Assembly: GCA_000634195.1 (NCBI GenBank)
Contig: JFLT01000186.1
Span: 124,001 to 188,000, forward strand
From: Prochlorococcus sp. scB243_495D8
Lineage (GTDB): Bacteria > Cyanobacteriota > Cyanobacteriia > PCC-6307 > Cyanobiaceae
Length of the DNA stretch: 64,000 nt
Reading direction: 5' to 3'
Under the pieces are notes generated by a model. That model had not been told where the DNA came from. It made no database searches and worked only from the letters and a program-made list of their open reading frames with translations. Both the position numbers and the translations under genes were made by a program. Shown here in pieces: positions 1 to 10,632 of the stretch (positions within the stretch are counted from its first letter, which is position 1; every line of letters starts with the position of its first letter).

Positions 1-55
1 TTTTTGAGCTTTAAACTTAATAAAAAATAAATCTATTAACTTGATAAGTCAAATT

Positions 56-1381
56 TCAAAATTCTAAATCTGAAATTTCTTTTAGTGCAGCAATACTTAA
101 AACTTCTGGGTTTGTATCTGTGACCAGGACATCGTCTTCTATTCTTATCCCAATGCCTTTCCATTTCTCTTCTATAGAGGGTTGTCCCTCAGGTACTGGG
201 ATCCTATCACTTATATAGATCCCAGGTTCTACCGTAAGAATCATTCCATTCTGTAATGGCACTTCATAGTCCCCCATTCTGTATGCTCCAACATCATGCA
301 CATCTAAGCCGAGCCAATGTCCAGTTCTATGCATGTAAAGATGTTTATAAGATTGATTCTCAATTATCTCCTCAGTACTGCCTGACAATAAACCAATTTC
401 TTTTAGTCCTTCTATAAGAATTGTTAAAGCAACGTTGTGAACATGACTAGAATTCGATCCCTTTACAGCACTTTTAATTGCATTTTTCTGCGCACTCAAT
501 ACGATTTCATAGATAACTTTTTGCTCATTAGAAAATTTACCACCAATAGGAATAGTTCTTGTTATGTCTCCATTGTAATAATCAATTAGTGAGCAACCAG
601 CATCCACTAACAATAAATCTTCCTTCTTCAAGGGTGAGTTATTTGAAGTGTAATGCAAAATACAGGCGTTATCTCCTGATGCAACAATTGAGTTATAAGC
701 TGGTCCTCTCGCCCCTTTTTCCAGAAAGAATCCCTCAAGAAGACCCTGAATTTGTCTTTCATTTTTCTTTGATGAGATTGATTCTCTAACTAATTCATGA
801 GCTTCTGCTGAGATTTGAATAGCCTCTCTCATTCTCTTAATTTCAAATTCACTTTTAATTAATCTCATCTCATTTAAATAAATTTCTGGAGATTTTATAG
901 AATTTCCACCAATGCCTAATCTTGAGCGATTTTCAAGTTGTTGTGAAAAAATTTCCAGTATTATTTTCTCAACTGATAGATGCTTACCAATAGAAAAAAC
1001 AAGTTCGTCAGAACCATTTATATAGGCTGGAAGTAATTCTCTTAATTCGTTTATTGAGTGAGCCTTATCAGCATTAAACTCTTTTTCAGCGCCTTCTAAA
1101 CCCCATCTAAAGCCGTGCCACACTTCGCTTATAACATCTTTAGGAGCAACAAACATAATAAATCTCTCTCCCTTTGGCTTATGTGATAAGAAAAGAGCGA
1201 TTGCATCAGGCTCATCGAAACCGGTTAAATACCAAAAATTACTATCTTGTCTAAAAGGATATTCACAATCAGCATGATGTTTTACGAGACTAGCACCAGG
1301 GATAATAGCAGCTTTTCCATTTAATTTATTAAGGAAGATTTCTCTTCTTTCTTCAAAAACTTTATTTTCAGGTTTAAACAT
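56..1381 (-). CDS. pepP: Xaa-Pro aminopeptidase (aminopeptidase P, M24B)
   Basis: Cytosolic metallopeptidase that removes the N-terminal residue before proline. The 441-residue length fits the bacterial PepP family. An N-terminal AMP_N domain covers about residues 5-135 and a pita-bread M24 domain about 175-435. The five expected dinuclear metal ligands are visible: Asp260 (VDAGC), Asp272 (NGDITR), His355 (HRTGHWLG), Glu385 (TVEPGIY) and Glu415 (RIEDDVLV), so the enzyme should be active. It is transcribed away from the plus-strand run that begins 75 bases further on. Nothing unusual is seen. Confidence 0.95.
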   Translation of the reverse strand: MFKPENKVFEERREIFLNKLNGKAAIIPGASLVKHHADCEYPFRQDSNFWYLTGFDEPDAIALFLSHKPKGERFIMFVAPKDVISEVWHGFRWGLEGAEKEFNADKAHSINELRELLPAYINGSDELVFSIGKHLSVEKIILEIFSQQLENRSRLGIGGNSIKSPEIYLNEMRLIKSEFEIKRMREAIQISAEAHELVRESISSKKNERQIQGLLEGFFLEKGARGPAYNSIVASGDNACILHYTSNNSPLKKEDLLLVDAGCSLIDYYNGDITRTIPIGGKFSNEQKVIYEIVLSAQKNAIKSAVKGSNSSHVHNVALTILIEGLKEIGLLSGSTEEIIENQSYKHLYMHRTGHWLGLDVHDVGAYRMGDYEVPLQNGMILTVEPGIYISDRIPVPEGQPSIEEKWKGIGIRIEDDVLVTDTNPEVLSIAALKEISDLEF

Positions 1382-1455
1382 AGATTGTTTATTGGCGTGT
1401 TTTAAAAAAAAATGGAAGAATGAATTAATACAGATTTAGTAACTAATCTATCTTA

Positions 1456-2433
1456 ATGGAACCAAGTGTTTACGGTTTAGTTGTTCTTATCATAATTATT
1501 TTAATTGGGTCAGCATGTTGTTCGGGAGTAGAAGCTGCTTTTTTAGCTGTAAATTCGATTCGAATTCTAGAGATAGCCTCTAAACAAAAACCAAAGAGTT
1601 CTGCAAATCAACTCCTTAAACTTAGAAAACATCTTGGAAGGACATTAACTGTAATTACTATCACTAATAATGGATTTAACATAATTGGAAGTCTTATTTT
1701 AGGTGTATATGGAGCATTGGTTATTAATAGTAGTTATGGCCTAACCCTGTTTTCAATTTCTTTTTACATACTAGTTGTCTTAGTAGGAGAAGTACTACCA
1801 AAGGCTCTCGGTACAAGATTCTCAGTTCAAATAGCATTATTATCAGTTCCTATCTTGAGAATATTGCATACTTTAATGAGGCCATTTTTAGTTTTAATAG
1901 AACAAATATTTCCAGTTATCACTGCAGAAAATGAAATTTCAACAGATGAAGAAGAAATTAGACAAATGGCAAAAATTGGAAGCCAAAAAGGTTTGATAGA
2001 AGCTGATGAAGCAGCAATGATATTTAAGGTTTTTCAATTAAATGATTTAAAAGCTAAAGATTTAATGATCCCTCGAGTATCAGCACCTTGTCTTGATGGG
2101 TCTTCGAATCTTGAAGAAATTTCAGAATTTATAATGGGCGATAACTCTCCATGGTGGGTTATTTTGGGAGATAAAGTTGACAAAATACAGGGGGTGGTTC
2201 CCCGTGAGAGAATGCTAGCAGAATTAATTAATGGAGAAAATAAAAAATTATTGTCAGAAATTTGCGAACCTGTGGACTACATTCCCGAAATGATTAAGGC
2301 AGATCAATTATTAACAAGATTTGACAAGAATCATAAAGGAGTGAAAGTAGTAGTAGATGAATTTGGAGGATTCGTGGGCATTATTGGTGCAGAAGCTGTG
2401 TTATCTGTTTTAGCTGGCTGGTGGAAAAAATAA
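1456..2433 (+). CDS. CNNM/CorC-like membrane protein (DUF21 + CBS domains)
   Basis: Membrane protein of the CNNM/HlyC-CorC family, usually linked to Mg2+ or other divalent-cation homeostasis. The N-terminal 150 residues form a hydrophobic DUF21 region with three to four membrane segments, starting with a long hydrophobic stretch at about residues 6-28. A CBS pair follows from about 190 to 310 (for example DLMIPRVSAP and VVDEFGGFVGIIG). At 325 residues it lacks the C-terminal CorC/HlyC extension of longer members. It lies 3 bases before the GTPase gene, so the two are probably co-transcribed. The transported ion cannot be read from sequence. Older 'hemolysin' labels for this family are misleading. 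Confidence 0.85.
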   Translation: MEPSVYGLVVLIIIILIGSACCSGVEAAFLAVNSIRILEIASKQKPKSSANQLLKLRKHLGRTLTVITITNNGFNIIGSLILGVYGALVINSSYGLTLFSISFYILVVLVGEVLPKALGTRFSVQIALLSVPILRILHTLMRPFLVLIEQIFPVITAENEISTDEEEIRQMAKIGSQKGLIEADEAAMIFKVFQLNDLKAKDLMIPRVSAPCLDGSSNLEEISEFIMGDNSPWWVILGDKVDKIQGVVPRERMLAELINGENKKLLSEICEPVDYIPEMIKADQLLTRFDKNHKGVKVVVDEFGGFVGIIGAEAVLSVLAGWWKK

Positions 2434-2436
2434 ATC

Positions 2437-3678
2437 ATGAAACAATTTAAAATTAATAAAAATTATTTACTTTTAAAAAATTGGTGGGAAACTATTGATC
2501 TTACCAACTATGAAAAAAGTTATTTTAATAGGGACATAATTTCATTTAATCAACAACTTTTTAGGCTCAAAGAAAAAAAAATAAGAATTGGCGCATATGG
2601 TAAATCAGGCGTAGGGAAATCCTCTGTTTTAAATTCTTTATTAAAAAAAGATATATTTAAAACAGATATTATCAATGGGACAACAAAAGAAATTCAGGCT
2701 CAAGAATGGAAATTTAAAGATAAATCACTCAAAAGTATAGAATTACTAGATTCTCCAGGATTTGATTTCTGCGATATTAAATTCCCAGATAAAGTTTACT
2801 CCTCTATAAATCACTCAGATCTTATTTTATTTATAATTTCGGGAGATTTAAATAGAAATGAGTTAAACGAAATCAGCTCTTTTATAAATGATGGGAAAAA
2901 AATTATTGTAATTTTAAACAAAATCGATCTATTTAATAAAAATGAATTAGAAGAAATTATTGAAAATATAAAGTTAAAGCTTCCAAAAGATTTAAATATT
3001 CCAATAATTATTAATAATGAAAACAACCTTAAAAATTACGTAGCAAAATTAATCAATCAATATGGTGAGATGCTATTAACACTAAATTCTATTCAATTAG
3101 CTGACAAATTGTTTCTGAAAATAAAAGAGCAAAGATTGAAAAGGAGGCAGAAATTAGCTCAATCAACAATTGGTAAATTTTCGACTATAAAGGCATCCGC
3201 AGTAGCTCTTAATCCTTTTATTTTATTTGATGTTGCTGGTAGTTTTGCGCTAGATACTGCATTGATTAACGAATTAAGTAGAATTTACGGTTTAAAGTTG
3301 AGAAGTGAATCCAGAAGAAAAATATTTAAAAATATATCCATTAATAATTTATTTTTAGGAATCACTCAAGTAAGCTTTAATACCTCTTTCAACCTTATTA
3401 AGAAACTAATTCTTTTAACAGCGCCTTTTACTAACGGGCTTTCATTATTACCCTATGGACCAATAGCAATTATTCAAGCAGCAATCGCAATATACACTAC
3501 AAAAATTCTAGGGAAATTAGCAGCAAAAGAGATATTTGTAAGAAGCAAAGCTTCCTTGATAGAACCTGCTATTTTGATCCAAAATATGAAATTTAATGAC
3601 CCAGAAGTTTTTAACTACATAAATATTTATTTTTCAAGTAGAAATTTAAATAATAATTTTATTAGTTTTCTACCTTAA
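2437..3678 (+). CDS. Era/YcjF-type GTPase with C-terminal hydrophobic (DUF697-like) region
   Basis: P-loop GTPase of 413 residues. G1 is GKSGVGKS at about 55-62, followed by a Thr-rich switch I (GTTKE, 81-85), G3 DSPG (105-108) and G4 NKID (161-164). The C-terminal half (about 240-390) has hydrophobic stretches interleaved with basic residues, resembling DUF697/YcjF proteins associated with the inner membrane. Its cellular role is unknown. It sits between a CNNM-like gene (3 bases upstream) and nadD (8 bases downstream), so it belongs to the same transcription unit as NAD synthesis, though that does not prove a functional link. Confidence 0.8.
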   Translation: MKQFKINKNYLLLKNWWETIDLTNYEKSYFNRDIISFNQQLFRLKEKKIRIGAYGKSGVGKSSVLNSLLKKDIFKTDIINGTTKEIQAQEWKFKDKSLKSIELLDSPGFDFCDIKFPDKVYSSINHSDLILFIISGDLNRNELNEISSFINDGKKIIVILNKIDLFNKNELEEIIENIKLKLPKDLNIPIIINNENNLKNYVAKLINQYGEMLLTLNSIQLADKLFLKIKEQRLKRRQKLAQSTIGKFSTIKASAVALNPFILFDVAGSFALDTALINELSRIYGLKLRSESRRKIFKNISINNLFLGITQVSFNTSFNLIKKLILLTAPFTNGLSLLPYGPIAIIQAAIAIYTTKILGKLAAKEIFVRSKASLIEPAILIQNMKFNDPEVFNYINIYFSSRNLNNNFISFLP

Positions 3679-3686
3679 AACTTAAA

Positions 3687-4265
3687 ATGGAAAAAAGCAT
3701 TGCTTTATTTGGTACGAGTGCTGATCCACCTACAATTGGACACAAAAAAATTCTTGAAGAATTATCCAAAATTTATGCTTTTACCATTAGCTATGTGAGC
3801 AACAACCCCAAAAAAAAGCACATAGAGGATATCTCAATTCGTAGCCATTTATTAAAAACTCTTATTGATAATATGGATAATCCGAAAATTTTATTTAATC
3901 AAAAAATAAGTAGCCAATGGGCAGTAGAGTCAATCAAAAAATGTAAAGAAATTTATAAATTTAATAATTTAGATTTTGTAATTGGTAGTGATTTAATTAA
4001 AGATATTTTCTACTGGAAAAATTTCGACAAAATTATTTTGGAGGTAAGTTTTTTTATAATTTTAAGAGAGGGATATCCTGTTGAATCAAATACTCTTAAA
4101 ATGTTAGAAACATATAAAGTGAAATTTAAGATTTCAACCATCAAAACCCCAAACATTTCAAGTTCTAAGTTTAGATTAAATTTTAATTGTTCTAATTTAC
4201 CATCGTCTTTAATAGATATAGTTAAGAAGAATAATTTATATGAATCCATCAAATTAGTTGAATGA
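3687..4265 (+). CDS. nadD: nicotinate-nucleotide adenylyltransferase
   Basis: Converts nicotinate mononucleotide and ATP to deamido-NAD+, the step before NadE. The nucleotidyltransferase signature FGTSADPPTIGH is at residues 8-19, a variant of GGTFDPxHxGH with Thr18 preceding the last His. The second signature is NISSSKFR near residue 157. The 192-residue length is normal. The gene overlaps nadE by four bases (ATGA), so the last two steps of NAD synthesis are translationally coupled. The first His of the usual HxGH motif is replaced (TIGH), a variant worth noting. The operon context makes the assignment firm. Confidence 0.88.
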   Translation: MEKSIALFGTSADPPTIGHKKILEELSKIYAFTISYVSNNPKKKHIEDISIRSHLLKTLIDNMDNPKILFNQKISSQWAVESIKKCKEIYKFNNLDFVIGSDLIKDIFYWKNFDKIILEVSFFIILREGYPVESNTLKMLETYKVKFKISTIKTPNISSSKFRLNFNCSNLPSSLIDIVKKNNLYESIKLVE

Positions 4266-5959
4266 AATTTTTACTTGCTCAAATAAATCCAGTTGTTGGA
4301 GATTTAGAGGGCAATGCAAAAAAAATACTTAATATTGCTTCGAAAGCCAGCTCAATTTCTGCTGATTTTGTCCTTACTCCAGAATTGTCATTATGGGGAT
4401 ATCCTGCTAATGACTTACTTTTTAAAAAAAATTTAGTCAAAAATCAATACCAGATTCTTGATCAATTAGCCTTAGATATTAATAAAAAATATGGAAACTT
4501 AAACATCTCAATCGGAATTGCCGAGAGGATAAATGATTCTTTTTTTCCTAATCTTTATAATTCTATTGCGTTAATTGAGGGCGGTGAATGGAAAATAATT
4601 GCTCGGAAAATTATTCTTCCCACTTATGAAGTATTTGATGAGAAAAGATACTTTAGATCAGAAGAAAAAGTTTCCGTATTGGTTAAACAAATTAAAAATA
4701 AAACTTGGCGACTTGGCTTTACTATATGTGAGGATTTATGGGTCAACAAAGATATAGAAGGTAGAGGAATCCATAGAAAAAATCCCATTATTGATTTAAA
4801 GAAAAAAAAAGTTGATATTTTAGTAAATTTATCAGCCTCCCCATATACTCTGAAAAAGTTAGAGCTAAGATCCAAGGTTTCCAGTTTTGCTGCACAATAT
4901 CTTAAAGTGCCGCTGATTTATGTCAACCAGATTGGAGCAAATGATAATTTAATTTTTGATGGAAATAGTTTTATTCTTGATAAGAATGGATCTAAAATTA
5001 AGCAATTAAAATCTTTTTCGGAAGATCTCTCTAGCTGGGAAATTGAGCAAACAAAACCTGAAAAAAATGAATTTGAAAACTCCGAAATGTCATCAATTTT
5101 TGATGCATTAGTCCTTGGTGTTAAAGATTATGCAAAAAAATGTGGATTTAAAACAGCTTTAGTTGGATTAAGTGGTGGCATTGATTCAGCACTTGTCTCA
5201 GCAATTGCTACAGCGGCTCTAGGAAGTAATAATGTTTATTGCGTTTCAATGCCCTCTAAGTGGAGCTCATCTCATTCAAAGAGTGATGCAAAAGATTTAG
5301 CAAGAAGATTAAGGATAAGTTTCAAGAGCGTTCCAATTGAAAACTTGATGACCTCTTTTGAAGAATCATTTATAAAAACCATATCTTTCGAGATGGCTGA
5401 AATAACAAATCAAAATATTCAGTCAAGGATAAGAGGCACACTTCTTATGGCTTTAGCGAATCAAGAAAAGCATTTGTTACTCTCAACAGGCAATAAATCT
5501 GAACTTGCCGTAGGGTATTGCACACTTTATGGTGATATGAACGGGGGATTATCTGTAATTGGGGATTTATATAAAACTAATGTTTTTAAATTATGCAATT
5601 GGCTTGATAGTGAAGATTCAATTAATCGTAGAAAGTTATATATGTTAGACAATAATGTGGATATAATTGGTAAAAATATACGAACGAAAGCTCCAAGTGC
5701 TGAATTAGGTCCTGATCAATTAGATACTGATTCTCTCCCACCTTATTCTATTTTAGATAAAATTCTTAAAGGAATTATTGAAGAGAAAAAAGATTTACAA
5801 CAACTAGAAAAAGATGGTTATAAAAAAGATTTAATTTTAAAAATTATCTCACTCATAAAAAAAGCGGAATTTAAAAGAAAGCAGGCTCCTCCAATCCTAA
5901 AACTAAGCAGTCAATCATTAGGAAGTGACTGGAGATTTCCCATTGCAATATCTTATTAA
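4262..5959 (+). CDS. nadE: glutamine-dependent NAD+ synthetase
   Basis: Amidates deamido-NAD+ to NAD+ using ammonia released from glutamine. The 565 residues comprise an N-terminal nitrilase-type glutaminase domain (about 1-260) and a C-terminal ATP-pyrophosphatase synthetase domain. The glutaminase triad is visible as Glu41 (TPELSLWG), Lys116 (RKIILP) and Cys156 (TICEDLW). The PP-loop is SGGIDSA at 304-310. The start overlaps nadD by four bases. At the 3' end the stop codon shares bases with the stop of the convergent DUF3326 gene (TTAA at 5956-5959), so no terminator can separate them. Confidence 0.95.
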   Translation: MKFLLAQINPVVGDLEGNAKKILNIASKASSISADFVLTPELSLWGYPANDLLFKKNLVKNQYQILDQLALDINKKYGNLNISIGIAERINDSFFPNLYNSIALIEGGEWKIIARKIILPTYEVFDEKRYFRSEEKVSVLVKQIKNKTWRLGFTICEDLWVNKDIEGRGIHRKNPIIDLKKKKVDILVNLSASPYTLKKLELRSKVSSFAAQYLKVPLIYVNQIGANDNLIFDGNSFILDKNGSKIKQLKSFSEDLSSWEIEQTKPEKNEFENSEMSSIFDALVLGVKDYAKKCGFKTALVGLSGGIDSALVSAIATAALGSNNVYCVSMPSKWSSSHSKSDAKDLARRLRISFKSVPIENLMTSFEESFIKTISFEMAEITNQNIQSRIRGTLLMALANQEKHLLLSTGNKSELAVGYCTLYGDMNGGLSVIGDLYKTNVFKLCNWLDSEDSINRRKLYMLDNNVDIIGKNIRTKAPSAELGPDQLDTDSLPPYSILDKILKGIIEEKKDLQQLEKDGYKKDLILKIISLIKKAEFKRKQAPPILKLSSQSLGSDWRFPIAISY

Positions 5960-7014
5960 TCACTATAAGAACACCGTTGGATTTTTTTTAAAGGCCGTTT
6001 AACTGAATCAAGATTGATACCTTTTTTGATAGCAAGAATTATACCTGCAGCTTCTAAATAATTATCAACTTCAAAAAGATTGGGATAACTATAAAACTCA
6101 TTTGTCACTTTTAATGTATTTTGATTTTGTACGGAGATAATATTTAAACCTTTTTCAATCCCTGCTAGTACTGCTTCACCACCTAATGCACCATTAGGAA
6201 CAACAATAGAGTCAATCTGATCAGGGTGTAGTGAGATTGATTCATTTTTAGAAGGCAATTCAACAATGTCAGGTGCATTGCTTAACCCAATCAGTACAGA
6301 TGGTAAAAAAGTGTATCCTATTTCTTCTGCAGCTGCACGAGGATCTAAATTTTCATTCAATTCAATTGGATTTAAAGCAGGTGCGTGAGCACAGGGAACT
6401 TTTAAAAATTTGCTTATTAAATGACTTATAACTGCTTCGACTCCAGCAATAGGATCAACCCCCTTTCCCTCTCGATAAATATTTGTTTCTAAAGAATCTG
6501 GATCATCTGGAAATTTTGCCACAATTGCTATTGCCGTAACTCCTTTTTCTATTAAACATTTTCCAGCATCAATTAGAGTATCAGGATTTTTAATTGTGCC
6601 CCCACTAATTTTTGAAGAATCAGAATCAATAACTATGTTTAAAGGTTTTTTTGTAATCACATAAGAATGAACATTAATCCCTAAAGTAGAAACACATGCA
6701 TCAGCAACTTGTAAATGTCTTACTAATATATCTTTTTCAATGGCTGAATCAAAAATTATCCCAATTTTCTGTTGCTTCACCCTTTTTAAAGCGATTTCTC
6801 CTTTAGCAAGTCGGTCTAAACTATAACCCTCAACATAAAAAATATTTTTATCTTTTTCAGAAAGAGTAGCGCCATTCATTACATTTGGATGAGTAATTAA
6901 ACATCCACTTGCGGAAGCTAATAATTTAGCAGTAGGAAGTGCATCCCCAGCAAAACCTCCTACTTCACAACCAATACCAGTTGGAACGATGAATATTGTT
7001 GGTGAACTTTCCAT
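5956..7014 (-). CDS. DUF3326 family protein
   Basis: Conserved protein of 352 residues that matches my recollection of the DUF3326 family, common in cyanobacteria and without an established function. The sequence is soluble and alpha/beta-like, opening with the motif IVPTGIGCEVGGFAGDA near the N terminus. It has an Ala/Gly/Pro-rich core and a later VVPNGALGGEAVLAG motif around 265-280, suggestive of a nucleotide- or cofactor-binding fold, but no catalytic motif can be named. It lies 27 bases downstream of the 63-aa gene and may be the last gene of the extended atp transcription unit. Its stop overlaps that of nadE. Confidence 0.7.
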   Translation of the reverse strand: MESSPTIFIVPTGIGCEVGGFAGDALPTAKLLASASGCLITHPNVMNGATLSEKDKNIFYVEGYSLDRLAKGEIALKRVKQQKIGIIFDSAIEKDILVRHLQVADACVSTLGINVHSYVITKKPLNIVIDSDSSKISGGTIKNPDTLIDAGKCLIEKGVTAIAIVAKFPDDPDSLETNIYREGKGVDPIAGVEAVISHLISKFLKVPCAHAPALNPIELNENLDPRAAAEEIGYTFLPSVLIGLSNAPDIVELPSKNESISLHPDQIDSIVVPNGALGGEAVLAGIEKGLNIISVQNQNTLKVTNEFYSYPNLFEVDNYLEAAGIILAIKKGINLDSVKRPLKKIQRCSYSD

Positions 7015-7041
7015 TATTAAAAATATTTCAATTTATATTTT

Positions 7042-7233
7042 TTAATTAGCTAAGACAACTTTAATTTTAAGTTTTTTTGTTCCCGAAGAGTCAATAGAAT
7101 CTTGAATATCAACAATTGACCATCGAATTAAATCTCCTTTTTTTTCTAAATTTGTAATAATGAATTCCCTTAAATTTTTTAATTTTATTGAAACTGGCCA
7201 ATCTAAATAATAGTCAACTGAACTTAATTTCAT
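7042..7233 (-). CDS. conserved hypothetical protein, 63 aa
   Basis: I do not recognise a named family. The product is 63 residues, mixed-charge and soluble, with no cysteines, no membrane segment and no signal peptide. It starts MKLSSVDYYLDWP and ends in a strand-like KLKIKVVLAN. Its start codon overlaps the stop of the ferredoxin gene (ATGA, 7230-7233), which implies translational coupling and makes it a plausible partner of that ferredoxin. Its reality is supported by this overlap and by codon use like its neighbours. Function is unknown. Confidence 0.6.
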   Translation of the reverse strand: MKLSSVDYYLDWPVSIKLKNLREFIITNLEKKGDLIRWSIVDIQDSIDSSGTKKLKIKVVLAN

Positions 7234-7556
7234 TTTTGATATTTACCAAATTGATCATTATATAAATCATCTTCGACTTTTTTACCAATAACAATATTCA
7301 AATCTGACTTAGGGTATGCTACACACAAAAGTGCAAAGCCCTTTTCCCTTAAATCATCATTTAATCCCATTGCATCTTCTTGATCTACGGATCCTTCCAA
7401 TATCATAGATGCACAATCTGTACAAACTCCTGAACAACAACTACTTGGTAAATCTATTCCATTCATCTTTGCCGCTGAAATAATATCTTGATCCTCAGAA
7501 CATAAAAAACTAAAAGTCTTTTGCTCAAATTGAACTTTGATATTGTATTCAGGCAT
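7230..7556 (-). CDS. [2Fe-2S] plant-type ferredoxin
   Basis: Small electron carrier of 108 residues. The cluster ligands follow the plant-type pattern CX4CX2C-X29-C: Cys40, Cys45, Cys48 and Cys78 (SSCCSGVCTDC ... LLCVAYP). An extra Cys lies at 41. The C terminus extends about 20 residues beyond the usual PetF end (KKVEDDLYNDQFGKYQK), as in FdC-type variants, which may alter partner choice. It is encoded 16 bases downstream of the ATP synthase gamma gene and overlaps the 63-aa gene. Its physiological partner is unknown. It is probably not the main photosynthetic ferredoxin. Confidence 0.85.
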   Translation of the reverse strand: MPEYNIKVQFEQKTFSFLCSEDQDIISAAKMNGIDLPSSCCSGVCTDCASMILEGSVDQEDAMGLNDDLREKGFALLCVAYPKSDLNIVIGKKVEDDLYNDQFGKYQK

Positions 7557-7572
7557 ATCCTAAATCTTATTA

Positions 7573-8523
7573 CTAAACTGCTGAACCTCCTACAACTTCT
7601 AATATTTCTTGTGTAATAGCTGCTTGTCTGGCTTTGTTATAGGTTAGATTTAAAGTACTTGCTAATTCTTTAGCATTATCACTAGCATTATTCATAGCTG
7701 TCATCCTGCAAGCGAGTTCTGAAGCTGCCGACTCTTGGAGAGCTCTTAGTACCTGATTCTGTAAATATAATGGTAATAAAGAATCTAATAGTTGATCAGG
7801 ACTTTGTTCAAAAACAATATCTGATGGCAACTTCTCTGAATCACTTTTTTCAATATTTGATTTTTCAACAAGTAACTTACTATCTTTTGTAGTTAACCTA
7901 AAAATTTCATCGTTTTCCTCAGCGATTCCTTGAGGGTCAAGTGGCAATAGTGTTTGAACGACAGGGGCGCAGCTAACTAAAGTGATGAATTTCGTGTAAA
8001 TAATTTCCACCCTATCAGAATTTTCTGAAAGAAATTCGGCTAATATTTCATTTGTAACTCCTTCAGAGTCCTTAACTGTGGGTACCTGTTCTAGTTCTTT
8101 GAAAGTACTTTTAATTACATATTTATCCTTTCTATTTTGAAAATATCCAATAGCTTTCTTCCCCACCAAAATTAAATTTGGCTGATACCCTTGTTTGACT
8201 AATTCTGCGTATCTTATTTCTACCTTTTTTATAATATTTGTATTGTAACCACCGCATAAACCTCTATCCGCAGTTATACAAACCAAGGAAATACTCATTA
8301 CTTCTCTCTTAGATAACAGAGGAGAGTCTACAGCCTCAAATTGTACTCTAGATTGAATATTTTCTAAGACTCGTGCAAGTTTGTCTGCAAAAGGTCTACT
8401 CTTAAGAACTTGATCTTGAGCTCTCCTAACTTTTGCAGCTGCAACAAGTCTCATGGCCTCCGTTATTTTTCTTGTATTTTTAACGGAAACGATTCGATCT
8501 CTAATCTCTTTAAGATTTGCCAT
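7573..8523 (-). CDS. atpG: F0F1 ATP synthase subunit gamma
   Basis: Central rotor shaft of F1, called atpC in some cyanobacterial nomenclatures. The 316-residue length exceeds the roughly 287 of E. coli gamma and fits cyanobacterial/chloroplast gamma subunits, which carry an inserted regulatory segment; here the insertion covers about residues 195-240 (acidic and Lys/Ser-rich). The conserved N-terminal helix (LKEIRDRIVSVKNTRKITEAM) and C-terminal helix (YNKARQAAITQEILEVVGG) are both present. No dithiol CxxxxxC pair appears in the inserted segment, so chloroplast-type redox switching is not expected. It is the last ATP synthase gene of the operon, 18 bases after atpA. Confidence 0.97.
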   Translation of the reverse strand: MANLKEIRDRIVSVKNTRKITEAMRLVAAAKVRRAQDQVLKSRPFADKLARVLENIQSRVQFEAVDSPLLSKREVMSISLVCITADRGLCGGYNTNIIKKVEIRYAELVKQGYQPNLILVGKKAIGYFQNRKDKYVIKSTFKELEQVPTVKDSEGVTNEILAEFLSENSDRVEIIYTKFITLVSCAPVVQTLLPLDPQGIAEENDEIFRLTTKDSKLLVEKSNIEKSDSEKLPSDIVFEQSPDQLLDSLLPLYLQNQVLRALQESAASELACRMTAMNNASDNAKELASTLNLTYNKARQAAITQEILEVVGGSAV

Positions 8524-8541
8524 GGTATCTCCTTAATAAAT

Positions 8542-10071
<1,530 letters not shown>

Positions 10072-10089
10072 TTAAGGTTGATTTAAAAG

Positions 10090-10632
10090 TTACTTGGAAA
10101 GGGATAATCCAAGTTTTCTTATTTGTGAAGCAAGAGAAGCATCAATTACTTTTGATCCTACACTGGCGACGAAACCACCAATAAGAGATGGGTCGATTTT
10201 AGTTACAAGTTCTAATTTTTCTGTTCCAGCAATATTGATGATCTTTTTGGTAATTAAACCTTTCTGTTCATCAGTAAGCTCGACTGCAGAAGTAACAGTT
10301 GCCAAAGCAATATTACTATTTTCTCGGTAAATCTCTAAAAACCTATCAAGAATTGAAGTAAGAATTCCAATTCTTTGCCTATCGGCCAATAATTTTAAGA
10401 AATTCAGTAAAGAAGAATTAACCTTTTTTGAAAAAATTTCATTAATGATTTTCTTCTTAGCATCTGTCTCTAAAATGGGAGAGGATAGTGCCTTCTCCAG
10501 TTCAGGGGAATCATTTATTAATTCCAAGAGTTGTTTAACTTCAGAAACCATCTCTTCAGTTTGCGAATTTTCATTCACAACTTGAAGTAATGCCTCTGCG
10601 TATGGTGTAGTAACTGAATTTAAAAGTGGCAT
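10090..10632 (-). CDS. atpH: F0F1 ATP synthase subunit delta
   Basis: Peripheral-stalk subunit (OSCP homologue) joining F1 to the b/b' stator. It has 180 residues: an N-terminal helical bundle (TPYAEALLQVVNE) and the conserved C-terminal signature near residues 138-170 (LVTKIDPSLIGGFVASVGSKVID). The start codon abuts the stop of atpF (shared base 10632). Length and motifs are normal. Confidence 0.96.
   Translation of the reverse strand: MPLLNSVTTPYAEALLQVVNENSQTEEMVSEVKQLLELINDSPELEKALSSPILETDAKKKIINEIFSKKVNSSLLNFLKLLADRQRIGILTSILDRFLEIYRENSNIALATVTSAVELTDEQKGLITKKIINIAGTEKLELVTKIDPSLIGGFVASVGSKVIDASLASQIRKLGLSLSK

Noticed and set aside
3687-4265. Possible loss of function in nadD because the first His of HxGH is replaced (TIGH)
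   Set aside because: The frame is intact, the second signature is present and the gene overlaps nadE; a family variant is more likely than decay.
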